From contig JAWZSP010000008.1 in assembly GCA_034401135.1 (NCBI GenBank), forward strand, positions 2,604,001-2,668,000: a stretch of 64,000 nucleotides of DNA, in the 5' to 3' direction. Below are positions 12,901-27,900 of the stretch, piece by piece. A model generated the notes under the pieces. It saw nothing but the letters and a program-made list of their open reading frames with translations, did not search any database and had not been told where the DNA came from. Made by a program: the position numbers and the translations under genes. Source of the stretch: Volutella citrinella. Its lineage: Eukaryota; Ascomycota; Sordariomycetes; Hypocreales; Nectriaceae. Numbering within the stretch: position 1 is the first letter of the stretch; every line of letters begins with the position of its first letter.

Positions 12901-15900
12901 CAGGGCTACTTCTGCACCCCTCTCACCGGCAAGTGTTTCCCGCGCACCATCGGCTGCGCTGGCAGCGATGCCAACTGCCGGGAGAACTACAAGTGCAATG
13001 CCTTCAACATTTGCGTCCCTAAGGCTATCCCGTACTGCGACGAAGATGTTGACTGCGCCGAAGGCCTGACCTGCAGTGCCGCTGGCCTCTGCTTGCCTCC
13101 CACCGACATGCCCTGCAATGGTCCACAGGACTGTGCCCCGGGAACCAAATGCGGTGCTGACAAAACCTGTGTGCCCGATGACATCCTCAATGAGTGCGCC
13201 AAAGACTCAGAATGTGCCGATGGCCAGGAATGCAGCGCGCTTCTGAAGGTCTGCATCCCTAAGAACGTTCTCGGCTGCAGCGACACCAATAAATGTCCCA
13301 GCAAGTTCGTCTGCAACAACGCCAAGATCTGCGTGCCCGAGGTTGATGTCGTTTGCACCAAAGCAGACACCAGCCAGTGTCCTGATGGCTACATCTGCAG
13401 CTCCTTGGGTGCCTGCGTTCCCAAGGGTATCGACAACTTCACCTGCGATCCCACTGCCACAGCCGATTCTGGAAAGAGGTGCCCTAGCGGTTATGTCTGC
13501 AGCGCTCCTGGTGTCTGCCTCCCCCAGATCGACCTTACCTGCGGTATCACAAAGTCTTGTCCCTCAAAGTACTACTGCGCCGGTGGCAAATGCCTCCCAG
13601 ACCTTGGCTTCCAGTGCGGTCAGAACAGGGCGTGCCCTGACCATTATGTTTGCGGCCTTGCTGGCTTCTGTGTCCCCAAGAGCACGATTACCTGTGATAG
13701 TGGAGTCCTATGCCCTCAGGGCTACACTTGCAAGGGCAGCATCTGCCTTGTCGACCCTGCAGTCACATGCGGCGACGGCAAGACTTGCTCAGATGGAAAG
13801 CTTTGCAACGCTCAGAACATCTGCGTCCCCAAAGGCATCGACCTCAGCTGCAGCGCCCAGAAGCCTTGCCCTACCGGCAGCTTCTGTTCCACCGCCAAGG
13901 TCTGTCTGCCAGATGCTCTTAATGTCCAGTGCGGGCCTGGCAAGAACTGTCCTGCTGGCTACAACTGCAAAGGAACAATTTGCATTCCAGATCTTGGCTT
14001 CCAGTGCAACGCTCAAACGCCTTGCCCTGATGGATACAACTGCGTCAACGTGAATGCCAATGGCGGCACTAGCGGGGGCTACTGTATCCCCAAGGGCCTT
14101 GACATTAGCTGCAATGCCAACAAGCCCTGCCCCCCCGGATTGAATTGCGGCCGTGGCAACATTTGTGTCCCCAAAGACTTGGATTTGTCTTGCAGTGCTA
14201 GCAAGCCGTGCCAGGCAGGCTATAAGTGCCAGGGCACTATTTGCATCCCCGATGTCCAACTGAAATGCACTGCGCAGAACCGTTGCCCCGACGGCTTTGT
14301 TTGTGGCCTTGGCGGTGTCTGTCTTCCTGATGATCTCAACCTTGGATGTAGCGACACCAACAAGTGTCCTACTGGTTTCTTCTGTGGACCCGCCAAGACT
14401 TGCGTGCCACAGCAGCTCGACCTTACATGCAGTGAGATCAAGCGTTGCCCTACTGCCTACACCTGCCAGGGAACCATCTGTATTCCCGATGTTGGCATCT
14501 GCAACGGAGACATTTCTTGCCCCAACAACTTCGTGTGCGGCCCAGGTGGCATCTGCCTCCCCAATAATCTCGACCTCGGGTGTGCCAACAAGCCTTGCCC
14601 CGATAACTACTTCTGCAGTGCCGCCAAGGTTTGCGTGCCTCGCCAGGTTGATCTCACTTGCTCCGCGACCAAGCCTTGCCCAGCCAAGTACACATGCAAA
14701 GGCCTGGTATGTCTTCCCGATATTGGAATTGACTGTACCAATGTTGCCTGCCCTGCTAGTTTTATCTGCGGGAAGGGTGGTCTCTGCATCCCTGGGGACT
14801 TGGACGTGGATTGTACCGACCAGAAACCCTGCCCGGCAGGACTTACTTGCAGCCCCGGCAATGTCTGTCTTCCACAGAATAACATCACTTGCGATGCGAA
14901 CAAGAAATGCCCCACTGGTACTGTCTGCACTGCACTTGGCCTCTGTGTTCCCGAGAATTTGGGCGTTCAGTGCAATGCCGCCAAGCCTTGCCCTACGGGA
15001 TTCAAGTGCAGCCTGGGTGGGCTCTGTCTGCCCGATATCTCGAGTGTGAAGTGTAACATTCTCAAGCCTTGTGGCAACGGCTTCACCTGCTCACCTGCGG
15101 GTATTTGCATTCCTACTAGCACTGGCCTGGAGTGCAATGCCAACAAGCTCTGCCGAGCTGGCTATACCTGCTCCTCGGGAGGAGTCTGTGTTCCCAACGG
15201 GCTCAGTCCTCAGTGCACCGGCGACGGTGACTGTTCGAGAGGCTACTCTTGCTTCGCGGGCGTTTGCTTCCCCGACATCTTCAAGAAGTGCAAGGACCGA
15301 GGCGATTGCTTGCGGGGACAGATCTGCCCAATGGCGATTGGGCGATGCCTCCCCTCCCTGATTCCGACTTGCGAGTCGAGTCGCGACTGTATCAACCCCC
15401 TGGCCTGCCGGTTCGGCTTCTGTGTCCCCACGATCATGTCTTTCCTCTGCATTGAAGGAAACGACTGCGCCAAGGGATACCGCTGCTTCGGAGGATACTG
15501 CTTCCCCAAGCTGGTCAACTTCTGCAAGGCCGACTATCAGTGCCCCGGCGCCCTCAAGTGCCGCAACGGAATTTGTCTCCCGAGCCTCTCACCCTTGTGC
15601 AAGAGCGATAGCCAGTGCAGCAATGGGCTCACCTGCCGCCTTGGTCTCTGCGTGCCTAAGCCACAACTTATCTGCAAGACCAAGTCCGACTGCGCTCCCA
15701 ATTCCTCCTGCTACGGCGGCATCTGCTACCCAGACCTCATCGGCCAGTGTCAGAAGAACGGGGACTGTGCCGCTCCCTTGGTTTGTAAATCAGGATACTG
15801 CCTCCCTGATATTCTGCCCGGTTGCAAGAGCGACAGCCAGTGCGCCGACCCTCTGGTTTGCAAGCTTGGCCTATGCGTTCCCAACCTTCTCAACAAGTGC

Positions 15901-18900
15901 AGCAATGACAATGAGTGTGGCGACGGCTACTACTGCGGCCTAGGTGACCGCGTCTGCTTGCCTCGTCTTGTGCCTGCGTGCAAGACCAACGCAGACTGCA
16001 CGGGCGCGACTGCGTGTACTCTTGGCCACTGTCTCCCACAGGCTTTGCCCAAGTGCGACTCTCGTCAAGGCTGTCAGGATGGCTTTACCTGCACCAAGAA
16101 TGGTTTCTGTGTGCCGAACATTGTTCCCACCTGCAGTGCAGCCGCACCTTGTGCCGAAGGCTTCACCTGCTCCGCCGGCGGCTTCTGTGTCCCCAAGACG
16201 CTTCCCACCTGCAAGAAGGACACCGACTGCAGCGCCCCATTGACTTGCTCCAAAGCCGGCATCTGCTTGCCCAAGCTTCTCAACACCTGCCAAGCGGACG
16301 AGGAGTGCGGTAGTGGGTTCGAGTGCGGTCCTGGCGGTATTTGCCGTCCCAAACCCATTGGTAGCTGCAAGAAGTCGGCCGAGTGCGCCAGCGGATTCAA
16401 GTGCGGTGCCCTCGGCTTCTGTGTGCCGAAGCTCCTCCCCGCTTGCAGCAATGACAAGCCATGCGGCGATGGCTACATTTGCAGTGTTGCTGGTGTGTGC
16501 GTTTTGGACCTCTTTCCTACCTGCAATGCCGATAAGACCTGCGACGATGGCTACGTCTGCGGTCTGGCAGGCATCTGCGTCCCCCAGGTTGTCCAAGCTT
16601 GCAAAAACGATGACTGCGAGATGGGATGGGCCTGCGGAGCTGCGGGTTTCTGCGTCCCCGACATCAAGAATGTGACTTGCAAGACGAACGGAGATTGTGC
16701 GAGTGGCTTCAATTGTAGCAGCCTCGGCGTCTGTCTCCCTGATTCCAACCTCCCTGGCGGCTGTCGCAGCGATGCTGACTGCAAGACTGGCTTTAACTGC
16801 ACTGACATTGTTGACGACGTCGGTGTCTGCCTCCCTGACATCAAAATCCCAGGCACATGTCGTGCCGACGTCGACTGCAAGAATGGCTTCAGCTGCACAA
16901 AGATTATCGGTGGTGTCGGTGTCTGCTCACCCAAGGTCGACATTGAGGGCAGCTGTAGTAGCGATGGTGATTGCAGCGAGGGGTTCAACTGCAGCAGCAT
17001 CACCAACGGTTTGGGTATCTGCTTGCCCAACCTCACACCAACCAAGTGCACCAAGAAGGTGGACTGTCCTCAGGGCTTCGCCTGTGGCATTGGTGGCATC
17101 TGCGTCATTGACCTCCTCGGTTCGTGTGATAATGATGGAGATTGCAAGAACAACTACACCTGTGGGCTTGCAGGTGTCTGTGTGCCACCGGCGCTCGACA
17201 CTTGCAAGAGCGACGCCGATTGCGGTAACAAGAAGACCTGTGCCCTTGGCGGTATCTGCATTCCCAAGATTCTCGACAGCTGTACGAAGGATGATGACTG
17301 TAAGCCCGATTTTGCTTGCGGCCTCGGAAACCTCTGTGTTCCCAAGATTATTCTCACCTGCTCAACCACAAACTCGACCAACAATACCTGCGGGGATGGC
17401 AAGATATGCGGCCCTCTTGGAATATGCATCCCTGAAGTCAAGCTTCCGGGATCCTGCAAGGTCGATGGAGACTGCAGGAAGGGATTCAGCTGTGGCAGCC
17501 TGGGATTCTGTGTCATTGACGCTCTGGGCGGATGCCAGAAAGACAGCGACTGCGGTGCTGGGTTCTCTTGCGGCCCTCTAGGCTTCTGCTCACCCTCCAT
17601 CGGAAAGCGATGTGCTGCCAAGGCCGATTGCTCTCCCGACCAGGACTGCAACGCCCTTGGCTTCTGTGTCACTAGGCTCCTCGATACATGCGAGCAAGCC
17701 TCGGATTGCAGTCCTGGCTACATCTGCACCGTGGCTGGCCTCTGTCTTCCCGGGCTCGCCAACAGTTGTACCAACGGCAAGGATGCCAACAGTGGTAACC
17801 GTACCATCTGTGGAGCCGGCTTCGTCTGTGGCCCTCTTGGTGTCTGCGTTCCCGATGTTCTCGATAGATGCACGAACAAAGCAGACTGCGGCCAGAACAA
17901 GACTTGCAATACCCTTCTTGGACTCTGTGTGCCCAAGATTCCAGGCACGTGCTCTGCTGCCAGCGACTGTGAAGACGGCTTTGCATGTGGACTGGGTGGA
18001 TTTTGCGTCCCTAAACTGCTACCAGAGTGCACAACCAACGACGACTGCAACAAGACCGCTATTTGCAACAAGCTCCTCGGTTCATGTGTTCCTCCGATCG
18101 TTCCTCTCTGCGCCAAGAACGCCGATTGTTCACCCGGACTTGTCTGCCTTGGTAGTGGACTATGTGCCCCGGATCTCATCTCGGGCTGCAAGAAAGACAC
18201 CGACTGCGGAACTGGTCTCCAGTGCACTGCGGCTGGTGTTTGCCTCCCCAAGCTTAACATCACCTGCGATACCGACGACGACTGTGGAAAAGGCTTTGAG
18301 TGTGCTGGTGCCGCGAACGGATCAGGCCTATGCCTGCCAGACCTCGGATGCGACACCGACGGTGACTGTCTTTCAGGATTCATTTGCAACAAGGCTGGCA
18401 TTTGCATCCTAAAGACAGCGCTGACCTGCAACGTGACGGACGACTGCGCCCCTGGCTTGGTGTGCAGTACTGCTGGGCTCTGCACTCCTAAGATTGAGCC
18501 GCTCTGCAAGCAAAATGCGGATTGTGGAGCGAGGGCCAAGTGCACTGCTGCGGGCGTGTGTATTCCCGACCTCTCCTGTACCCCTGGAAGCGATGGCTCC
18601 GGCAACTCTAGCAGCTGCGGCGATGGCTTCAAGTGCAGTGGCCTGGGCGTCTGTCTGCCCGACCTTGGTCTGGGCTGCAAGACTGATGCCGAATGCACGG
18701 GCAGTTCCACGTGTGGCCCCCTCAAAATTTGCATCCCTAATATTCCCAACCTGAACTTGACCTGCAAATCGACTGCAGACTGCAAGGACGGTCTCATGTG
18801 TAGCAAGCTTGGCGTTTGCATTATTGACCTTGGCCAGGAATGCCTGAACAGCAGCGGTTGCAATCCTGGCTCCATCTGCAATACTGCCGGATTCTGTGTC

Positions 18901-21900
18901 CCTGATCTCAACATCACCTGTTCCAAGACTGAAGACTGCAACAACGGCTTTGTCTGCACCAATGCTGGCATTTGTGTTGTTGAAACTGGTCTTACCTGCA
19001 TGGATGATAGCAACTGCAAGAAGGGTTTTACCTGTACCGACGCAGGACTGTGCCTACCCGACTTCTCGTGCAAGGATAACAGCGACTGCCTGCAAGGCTT
19101 CGTCTGTGGTGGCAACAAGGTTTGCACCATTGACCTCGGATTGACTTGCGGCGGTGATAAGGACTGCAAGAACGGTTTCGTGTGCAACAAGATTGGTTCC
19201 AGCGAGCGAGGTGTTTGCACACCCGACTTGAAGCTCGCTTGTAACGTCAACACCGACTGCAGCAACGGATACAAATGCAGCTCCCTCGGTATCTGCCTTG
19301 TCCAATCGTCTCCGACTTGCGCTACTTCTGATGATTGCCAAAGCGGTCTCGTGTGCAATACTGCGGGATTCTGCCTACCTGACCTTGGCCTTCTCTGTTC
19401 GAGTAACGATGACTGCAAGAAGGGCTACAAGTGCGGCACTGGTGGCCTCTGCGTCATCGATCTGTCGTGCAATAGCACCGCCGACTGCAATGATGGTTTC
19501 GTATGTGGCTCATCTGGATACTGCATTCCCGACCTTGGCTTGAACTGCAAGACAGACCAAGACTGCAAGCCAGGATTCAATTGCAGTAGCCTCAACGTCT
19601 GCATCCTCGACTTGGGCTTGACCTGCAACGCCGATGCAGACTGCAAGGGCAACGGAACCTGCAGCGCAGCCAAGGTTTGCATTCCCGACACAAAACTTGG
19701 CTGCAACAAGCCCGAGGACTGCCTTAGTGGATTTACTTGCAGTGACCTCGGAATTTGCACCGTCGATCTCAGCTGCGCTACGAAGGGTTGCGATCCTGGT
19801 TACGAGTGTGGTCTGCTTGGTCTCTGTGTGCCTAAGCTCAACCTGACATGCACACAAAAGAGCGACTGCCAAGATGGATTCTTTTGCAGCAGTGGCGGGG
19901 TATGTGTTCTAAGCATTCCTGGAGTCACCTGCCAGAAGCCCGAGGACTGCGATAGCGGCTTCACCTGCAACGCCGCCGGTCTCTGCGCGCCCAAGGTGAA
20001 CCTCACTTGCGCCGGCCCGAGTGATTGCCAAAATGGCCTTGTCTGTAGCAAGGCTGGTGTCTGTGTTGTTGATGTTGGGCTGGCATGTAACACTACCCAG
20101 GACTGCAACAGTGGCTTCAAGTGCAGCAAAGATGGCCTGTGTCTCCCTAGCCTGAGCTGCGACAATGATTCAGACTGTCTGGGAGGGTTCAAGTGCAGTT
20201 CCTCTGGTATTTGCACGCTATCTGGAGTCTCTTGCAACAAGAACGATGATTGCCTTGGCGGCTTCAAGTGCGGCAAGGCTGGCGTCTGCGTCCTTGACTT
20301 GGGACTTGCCTGCAACACTACCGATGACTGCGACAGTGGCTACATCTGCCGATCTACTCTTGGTGGACTTACTAGCCTATGCACTCCCAAGGGCTTAGCG
20401 TGCAACGACCAGTCAGACTGTCGGGACGGCCTTGTCTGCAGCAGCGCCGGCGTTTGCATCATCGATCTCGGGCTCACCTGTGACAAAGATGGAGCTGACT
20501 CTTGCAAGCCGGGCACCACTTGCGGCCCTACTGGCACCTGCATCCCATCTGGAATTACCTGCAAGTCCAATGACGATTGCAAGCCCGGGTTTTTCTGCAA
20601 CAATAATGGCACTGGTACCGGAATCGGAACCGGTCTGGACACTGGCATCTGCGTCGTGGACCTCAATGTCACTTGCAAGGCAGATTCCGACTGCGGCAGT
20701 GGTTTCAATTGCACCGCACTCGGCTTCTGCGTGGTAGACCTTGGCCTGACTTGTCTGAACACTGGAAACTGTAAGGACGGCTTTGTCTGTGGCCCTGGTG
20801 GGGTTTGTCTGCCTGGTGGAGTCGCCTGCAAGAAGGCCACCGACTGCAACGATGGCTTCACTTGTAGTGATGCTGGTCTCTGTATCCCCAAGGGCCTCAC
20901 CTGCAATGGCGACGATGACTGCAAAAACGGCACAATTTGCAGCGCCGCCAAGCTTTGCATTGCCAAGGGCCTGGTCTGCGAGAAGCCGGAAGACTGTCTT
21001 CAAGGCTTCACCTGTAATGAGAAGGGCATCTGCGTCCCCAGTGGCATTCTCTGCCAAGGCAACGACGACTGCAATAACGGCACTATTTGCGGCGACGCTG
21101 GTCTCTGCATCCCTAAAGGCTTGACTTGCAAGGGCAAAGACGACTGCAACAACGGTACTGTGTGTAGCCCTGCCGGTGTTTGTATTCCTGATGGAATCAC
21201 CTGCAAAACTACTGCCGACTGCACCGAGGGCAATGTTTGCAGCCCTGCCGGCCTGTGTATTACCAAGGGACTTCTGTGTAAAGAAGACAACGACTGCAGT
21301 AACAACTTCACCTGTACCCCCGCCGGTCTCTGCGCGCCTCGTGGCATTCTTTGCCGAAACGACACCGACTGCAAGAAGAACTACACTTGTGGTCCTCTTG
21401 GCGCCTGCCTGCCCGACGGTCTTGGCTGCTCGACCAAGGAAGATTGCAAGGACGGTTTCAGCTGCAGCGCTCTCGGAACCTGTCTCCCCGATATCAACCT
21501 TACTTGCACCGGCCCTGATGACTGCAAGTCGAACTTCACCTGCAGCGATCTTGGTCTCTGTATCCCCGGCGGTGTTCTCTGCAAGGGTAACGGAGATTGC
21601 AGCAACAACTTCACCTGTACCGACGCCGGCTTGTGCATTCCTCCCGGCATTCAGTGCAAGGTCGACGGGGATTGCAACAAGGGCTATAACTGCAACGCTC
21701 TTGGAGTCTGCCTTGCTGGCGGGCTGACCTGCAAGACATCGCGTGATTGCCTCGGCAACCTCACTTGCAGTGACGCTGGTCTCTGTGTACCTGATGGCAT
21801 TACTTGCTCCGCTCCCAGCGAGTGCAGAAATGGATTCACATGCAGCGAGGCTGGTGTCTGTATTCCCAAGGGTGTTTTGTGCAAAGGGCCCGACGACTGC

Positions 21901-24900
21901 CTGGCAAACTTCACCTGCAGCGCGGCTGGGGCTTGCATCGCCTCTGGCGTTACTTGCAGCCAGAGCAGCGACTGCAAGCCGGGCTTGTCATGCAGCCCTC
22001 TCGGACTTTGTGTTCCTGGCGGAGTCATCTGCAAGGAGGATACCGACTGCTTCAACAACTTCACCTGCACCGACGGTGGGCTGTGCGCTCCTGGAGCCAT
22101 CACCTGCAACGCGACTGAGGACTGTACCAGGGGCTTTACATGCAGTGCTGCCGGTCTCTGCGTCCCAGGCGGTGGTTTGCTGTGCAAGAACTCGACCGAT
22201 TGCCAGAGCGGATTTAAATGCAGCGCCCTTGGAATCTGCCTCGCTTCTAGCATCACTTGCGATACCGACGACGACTGTCTCAAGGGGTTCGAATGCAATG
22301 ACGGTGGTCTCTGCACGCCCGGAAGTCTTGCCTGCAAGGGCGACGGCGACTGCAAGAACGGAACCTCCTGTGGCCCGTTGGGGCTTTGCGTTGCCAACGG
22401 CCTTCTGTGCAAGGAGGACAAGGACTGCCGACAAGGATACTCCTGCAGCGACGCTGGTCTATGCGTCTTGGACGGACTTCTCTGCAGCTCCCTCGACGAC
22501 TGCAAAAAGGGCACCACTTGCAGCGATGCTGGTCTCTGTATTCCCAGTGGCATCACTTGCACCAGCAAGGTCGACTGCCTTCCTGGGTTCAAGTGCAGTG
22601 ATGCAGGCATCTGTGTCGCCGATTCTGGGCTGTTCTGCAAGACTAGCAACGACTGCTCCCCTACCTTCAACTGCTCTAGTGCCGGTGTCTGTGTTCCTGG
22701 CGGCGTTCTTTGTAAGAACTCGAGCGACTGCAGCAACGGACTGACCTGCTCCGGCCTCGGTTTCTGTGTCCCCGACGCCAACATCTTCTGTTCCAAGCCC
22801 GAAGACTGCGCTGGCAACACGACTTGTGGTCCTCTCGGCCTTTGCGTACCCAAGGGCATCACTTGCAAGACCAAGGCGGACTGTAGCGATGGCTATTCTT
22901 GCACTGCTGCAGGCGTCTGCTTGCTCGAATCCAATGTACTCTGCCAGAAGCCAGGCGACTGCAAGGCCAACTTTACCTGCAGCAATGCAGGTCTCTGTGT
23001 TCCCAAGGGCCTTACATGCACCGTCAACGACGACTGCAACCCAGGGTACAACTGTTCGGCGCTCGGAGCCTGCGTCATTGATGCGCCGTTCTTCTGCAAG
23101 GGCCCTGAAGATTGTGCGAAGGGCCTCGCCTGCAGTTCTGCGGGGGTCTGTCTCCCAAGTGGTCTCACTTGCGGGAATGACACGGATTGCAACGCCGGAT
23201 ACAAGTGCTCAGCACTTGGCGTGTGCAGCATCGATCTTGGCCTTACCTGCCAGAACGGAGTTGGCTGCCGGGAGGGTTTCACTTGCAGCTCCTCCGACAG
23301 CTCCCCTGGAATCTGCACCCCTAGCGGCATCACTTGCAAGAACGCGAGCGACTGCCAAGAAGGATACACTTGTGCCAATGCCGGCCCCGATACCACTGGT
23401 CTATGCGTCATCGATATTGGCCTTAAGTGCAGCGAGAAGAAAGACTGTGGCAAGGGCTTCACTTGCAGTCCTTCCGGTCTTTGTGTTGTCGATCTCGGCC
23501 TTAACTGCAACGCCACAGCAGACTGCCGAGACGGCCTCAAGTGCAACGCCCGAGGTCTCTGCGTGCTCGATCTTGGTTTGACATGCTCCAAGGATGAAGA
23601 TTGCAAGCAGGGCTTCAAGTGCACCGATACTGATCCCGGCCTATGTATTCCGGATGGAATCACCTGCGACAGCCCTGACCAATGCCAGAGCGGCTTCACT
23701 TGTAGCCAGGCTGGCTTCTGCGTTGTAGCCTCTGCTCTCAGCTGTCAGAATAATGCCGAATGCAAGCTTCCCGGTTTCATCTGCGGTAGCAAGGGCTTCT
23801 GTGTCCCCGGCGGACTGCAGTGTTCACCTGCGTCCTCCAATGGCACAGCTGCCAAGGGTTGTGGTGAGGGCCAGGTCTGCTCCGCAGCTGGAATTTGCGT
23901 TCCGGACCTTGGAATCACTTGCAAGGTGCCCGACGATTGTGGAAAGGGTCTCATTTGCAACGAAGCTGGTGTTTGCACTCCTGATCTCGGACTCTCGTGC
24001 AAGGACACATCGGAGTGTCGCGAGAACTTCATCTGCAACTCGCTCAACATTTGCGTTCCCAAGATCCAGATTACTTGTGACGACAGCACCTGTGCAAACG
24101 GTACAGTCTGCAGCAAGACTCTCAACGTCTGTGTCCCTGATCTTGGGTTGGTCTGCAACACTACGGAAGAATGCAAAGGCGGCTTCATCTGCAGCAGCTC
24201 GGGCTTCTGCGTGCCAGACATTGGCCTTGTTTGCAACACATCTCAGGACTGCAAGCAAGGCTTCACTTGCAACGATGCTCGTCTCTGCGTCGCTGATGTT
24301 GGTCTTACGTGCAAAGATACTTCGGACTGCAAGGGTGGTTTCATTTGCTCACCCCTTAACGTCTGTGTCCCTAACCTCGGCATCAATTGTGGAAAGCCCG
24401 AGGACTGCAAGGATGGACTCGTTTGCAATCCATTTGGGCTCTGCGTACCCGACCTTGGTCTTTCTTGTAGAAACGGCACGGCTTGCAAGGACGGCTTCAC
24501 TTGCAGCCCCCTTGGGCTGTGCCTGCCGAGCATCGGCTTGAAGTGCAGCAAGGACGACGATTGCAACAAGGGATTCGTCTGCGGCGATAACAAGCTGTGC
24601 ACTCTGGACCTCAGCCTCAATTGCAAGAAGGACGATGACTGCAAGGGGAGTCTCATATGCAGTAAATCCGGCGTCTGTGTGGTTGACTTGGGCCTTGGCT
24701 GCAACAATGACACTGACTGCGCCTCGGGCTTCAAGTGCTCATCCAACAACGTCTGTGTGCTCGACCTTGAAAACAAGTGCAGAGATAACAGCGACTGCGC
24801 AAATAACACGATTTGCGGTGCGAGCGGCCTTTGTATCCCCAAGGTCGACCTTACCTGCCAGGTCAACGACGACTGCCAGAAAGGATTCAATTGCGGCCCC

Positions 24901-27900
24901 TTCAACCTCTGCATTCCAACGCTTGGCCTCACCTGCACCAATGGAACGGGCTGCAACAGTGGGTTCGTTTGCTCTGACAGCGGGCTCTGTGTGCCAGATC
25001 TCAAAATCTCATGCAATGCGACCAAGGGTTGTGCTTCTGGTTTCGTCTGTAGCAGCGCCAATATCTGCGTCATTGATCTCGGCATCACCTGCAAGAACAC
25101 GAGCGACTGCAACCAGGGCTACACTTGCACTGATGGAGGACTCTGTACGCCTGACCTCAACCTTACCTGCACCACTAGCGCCAATTGCAGCAAGGGCTTC
25201 ATCTGCAGCCAGGCAGGGCTGTGCGTGGCTGACCTGGGACTTTTCTGCAAAACCGCTGCTGATTGCAAGGACGGCTTCAACTGCAGCGCTGCCGGAATTT
25301 GCTATCCACAGCTTGGCGTCAACTGCCAGAACACCGGCGAGTGCTCTAATGGCTTCCTCTGTAGCGCTGCTGGTGTTTGCGTTCCTGACCTGGGCTTCAC
25401 ATGTGGAGGCAACAACACCTGTGGTGCAGGCTTCGTCTGCAGCAAGTTTGGCGTCTGCATTCCGGATCTTGGCGGCCTGCTCTGTAAAGACGACACGGAG
25501 TGCAAGAACGGAACAATCTGTGGTGCAGGCGGTGTTTGTATTATTGACCTCGGATTGACCTGCAGCACAGCTGGCCAATGCAAGTACGGGTACACTTGTA
25601 ACGAGGCCGGGTTCTGCGTTCCAGATATCCGACTTCGGTGCAATGCCACTAGCGGTTGCCAAAGCGGCTATGAATGCAACCCGCTCGGCCTTTGCGTCCC
25701 TAGTGGCATTCTCTGCGCCGGCGATCAAGGCTGTAGCGAGGGTTACACTTGCACCTCTCTTGGTGTCTGCGCTGTTGACCCGAGCTTGGTTTGCAAGGAT
25801 CCTAGCGACTGCAAGAAAGGCTACCGCTGCAGTGCTCTTGGATTGTGTTTACCCGATCTTGGCCTCACATGCCAGACTTCCGAGCAGTGCCAGAAGGGAT
25901 ACGCTTGCACAGGTGGATTCTGTGCGCCCGACCTTGGTCTGACGTGCAGGAGCAACGCCGACTGCAAGGTGCCTGGCTTCAAGTGCGGTTCTCTCAATGT
26001 CTGTGTGCTTGACTTCGACCTTGCCTGCAACACTACCGACGACTGCAAGGCCGGATTCACCTGCAAGGAGCCTGGCTTCTGTGCCCCGTCGCTAAATCTT
26101 GCCTGCAGCAAAGACGATGACTGCTCCAAGGGATTCAAGTGTGGCACTGGTGGCCGTTGCACTTTGGATCTCAGATTGAGCTGTAAGTCAGCCGGTGACT
26201 GTCAGCAAGGATTTGTCTGCGGAGCCGCTGGGTTCTGTGTTCCCAACCTGGGACCGCAGTGCAACACTACCGCAGACGGACAGAGTGAGGGTTGCGACAC
26301 CGGCTACGTCTGTAGCGCGGCTGGATTTTGTATCCCAGACTTTGGTCTCAAATGCGAGACTGACGCCAACTGTCGAAAGGGCCAGAAGTGCAGTGCTGCT
26401 GGCATCTGTGTGGTGAACGTGGGCATTCTTTGCAAGAGCGACACCGACTGTCTGACTGGCCTTGTCTGCGACGCCTCGGGTCTTTGCCTACCAGATCTCA
26501 ATCTCGGCTGCAAGAACAACAGTGACTGCACTGGTGGCCAGATCTGCAGCAGAGAGTCAGGCCTGTGCATTCCTGATACCAGCCTCAACTGCAAGGTTGA
26601 CGACGACTGCAAGACAGGCCGTGTCTGCTCTGCGTTTGGCATCTGCGTCTCCGACGTGGGCATCAGGTGCAAAACTAGAGCGGACTGTTTCCCCGGTTTT
26701 GAATGCAATCCCTCCAACCGCTGTGTCATTGACATCATCCCTACTTGCAGTCGCACCGAAGATTGTGCCCAGGAAGGTTATGTCTGCGGTCCATTAGGTA
26801 TCTGCACACCCAAGCTGAACATCCTCTGCTCCAAGGACGACGACTGCAAGACCAACGGCACCATCTGCTCTGAGGCTGGTGCATGCATTCCCGACCTGGG
26901 ATTGACCTGCAAGGCCGACACTGACTGCAAGTCGGGCTTCAAGTGCACTTCCGGGCTTTGCGTTCCCAGGGTCCTTCCGCTCTGCTCCAACGATTCGCAG
27001 TGTGGCAACGGCTTCTTCTGCTCTAATGCTGGCCTCTGTCTCCCCAACATTGTGCCAACTTGCGCCAACGATAGCGATTGCGCCAGCAATCAGACCTGCC
27101 AGGGACTCGTCTGTGTTCCCAAGCTTCTGCCCAAGTGCACAACCAATGCCGACTGTTCCAAGGGCTACATCTGCGCAGATGTTTTGAAGACCTGCGTCAT
27201 CGACCTCTTCCCGCCCCAGTGCAAGAACAACACCGACTGCGATCCCAACTTTACCTGCTCGTCGGCCGGTATCTGCATCGCTGACCTGGGGCTTACCTGC
27301 AAGGTGGATGATGACTGCAAGAAGGGATTTAATTGCAGCTCCCTTGGCGTCTGCACCAAGAACCCTCTTGCTTGCAGCAATGACAGCGATTGCGACAAGG
27401 GCTCTAGCTGCAGCATTGCTGGACTCTGTCTACCGGATCTCTTCCCCAAGTGCACCAGCGACAACGACTGTACTCGAGGCAAGAGCTGCAACTCGTTTGG
27501 CATTTGCGTCGCCGATGCTGTGCCCACATGCAGTGTTGACAGCGATTGCTCGCCGGGCTATGTCTGCTTCGACACTGGCATCTGTGTCATCGATATCTTC
27601 CCCAAGCCTTGTCTGACTTCCAGCGACTGCAAGGATAACCGCGAGTGCATCGCTTTTACCTGCCAGAAGCCAACCACCCCTACCGGCCAGGCTTGCTTGT
27701 TCGATAGCAACTGCCCGGCCGGACAGAACTGTGTCAATCTCTTCTGCCAAGCCACGGCGACTCCCAACAGGCGACCTTGTCTCATTGACGGCAACTGCCC
27801 CAAGGGGCAAGGTTGTATCAACTTGTTCTGCGAGAACTCGACTACGCCATCGAATAAGCCTTGCCTGCTCAACTCCAACTGTGACGATGGCCAGGCTTGT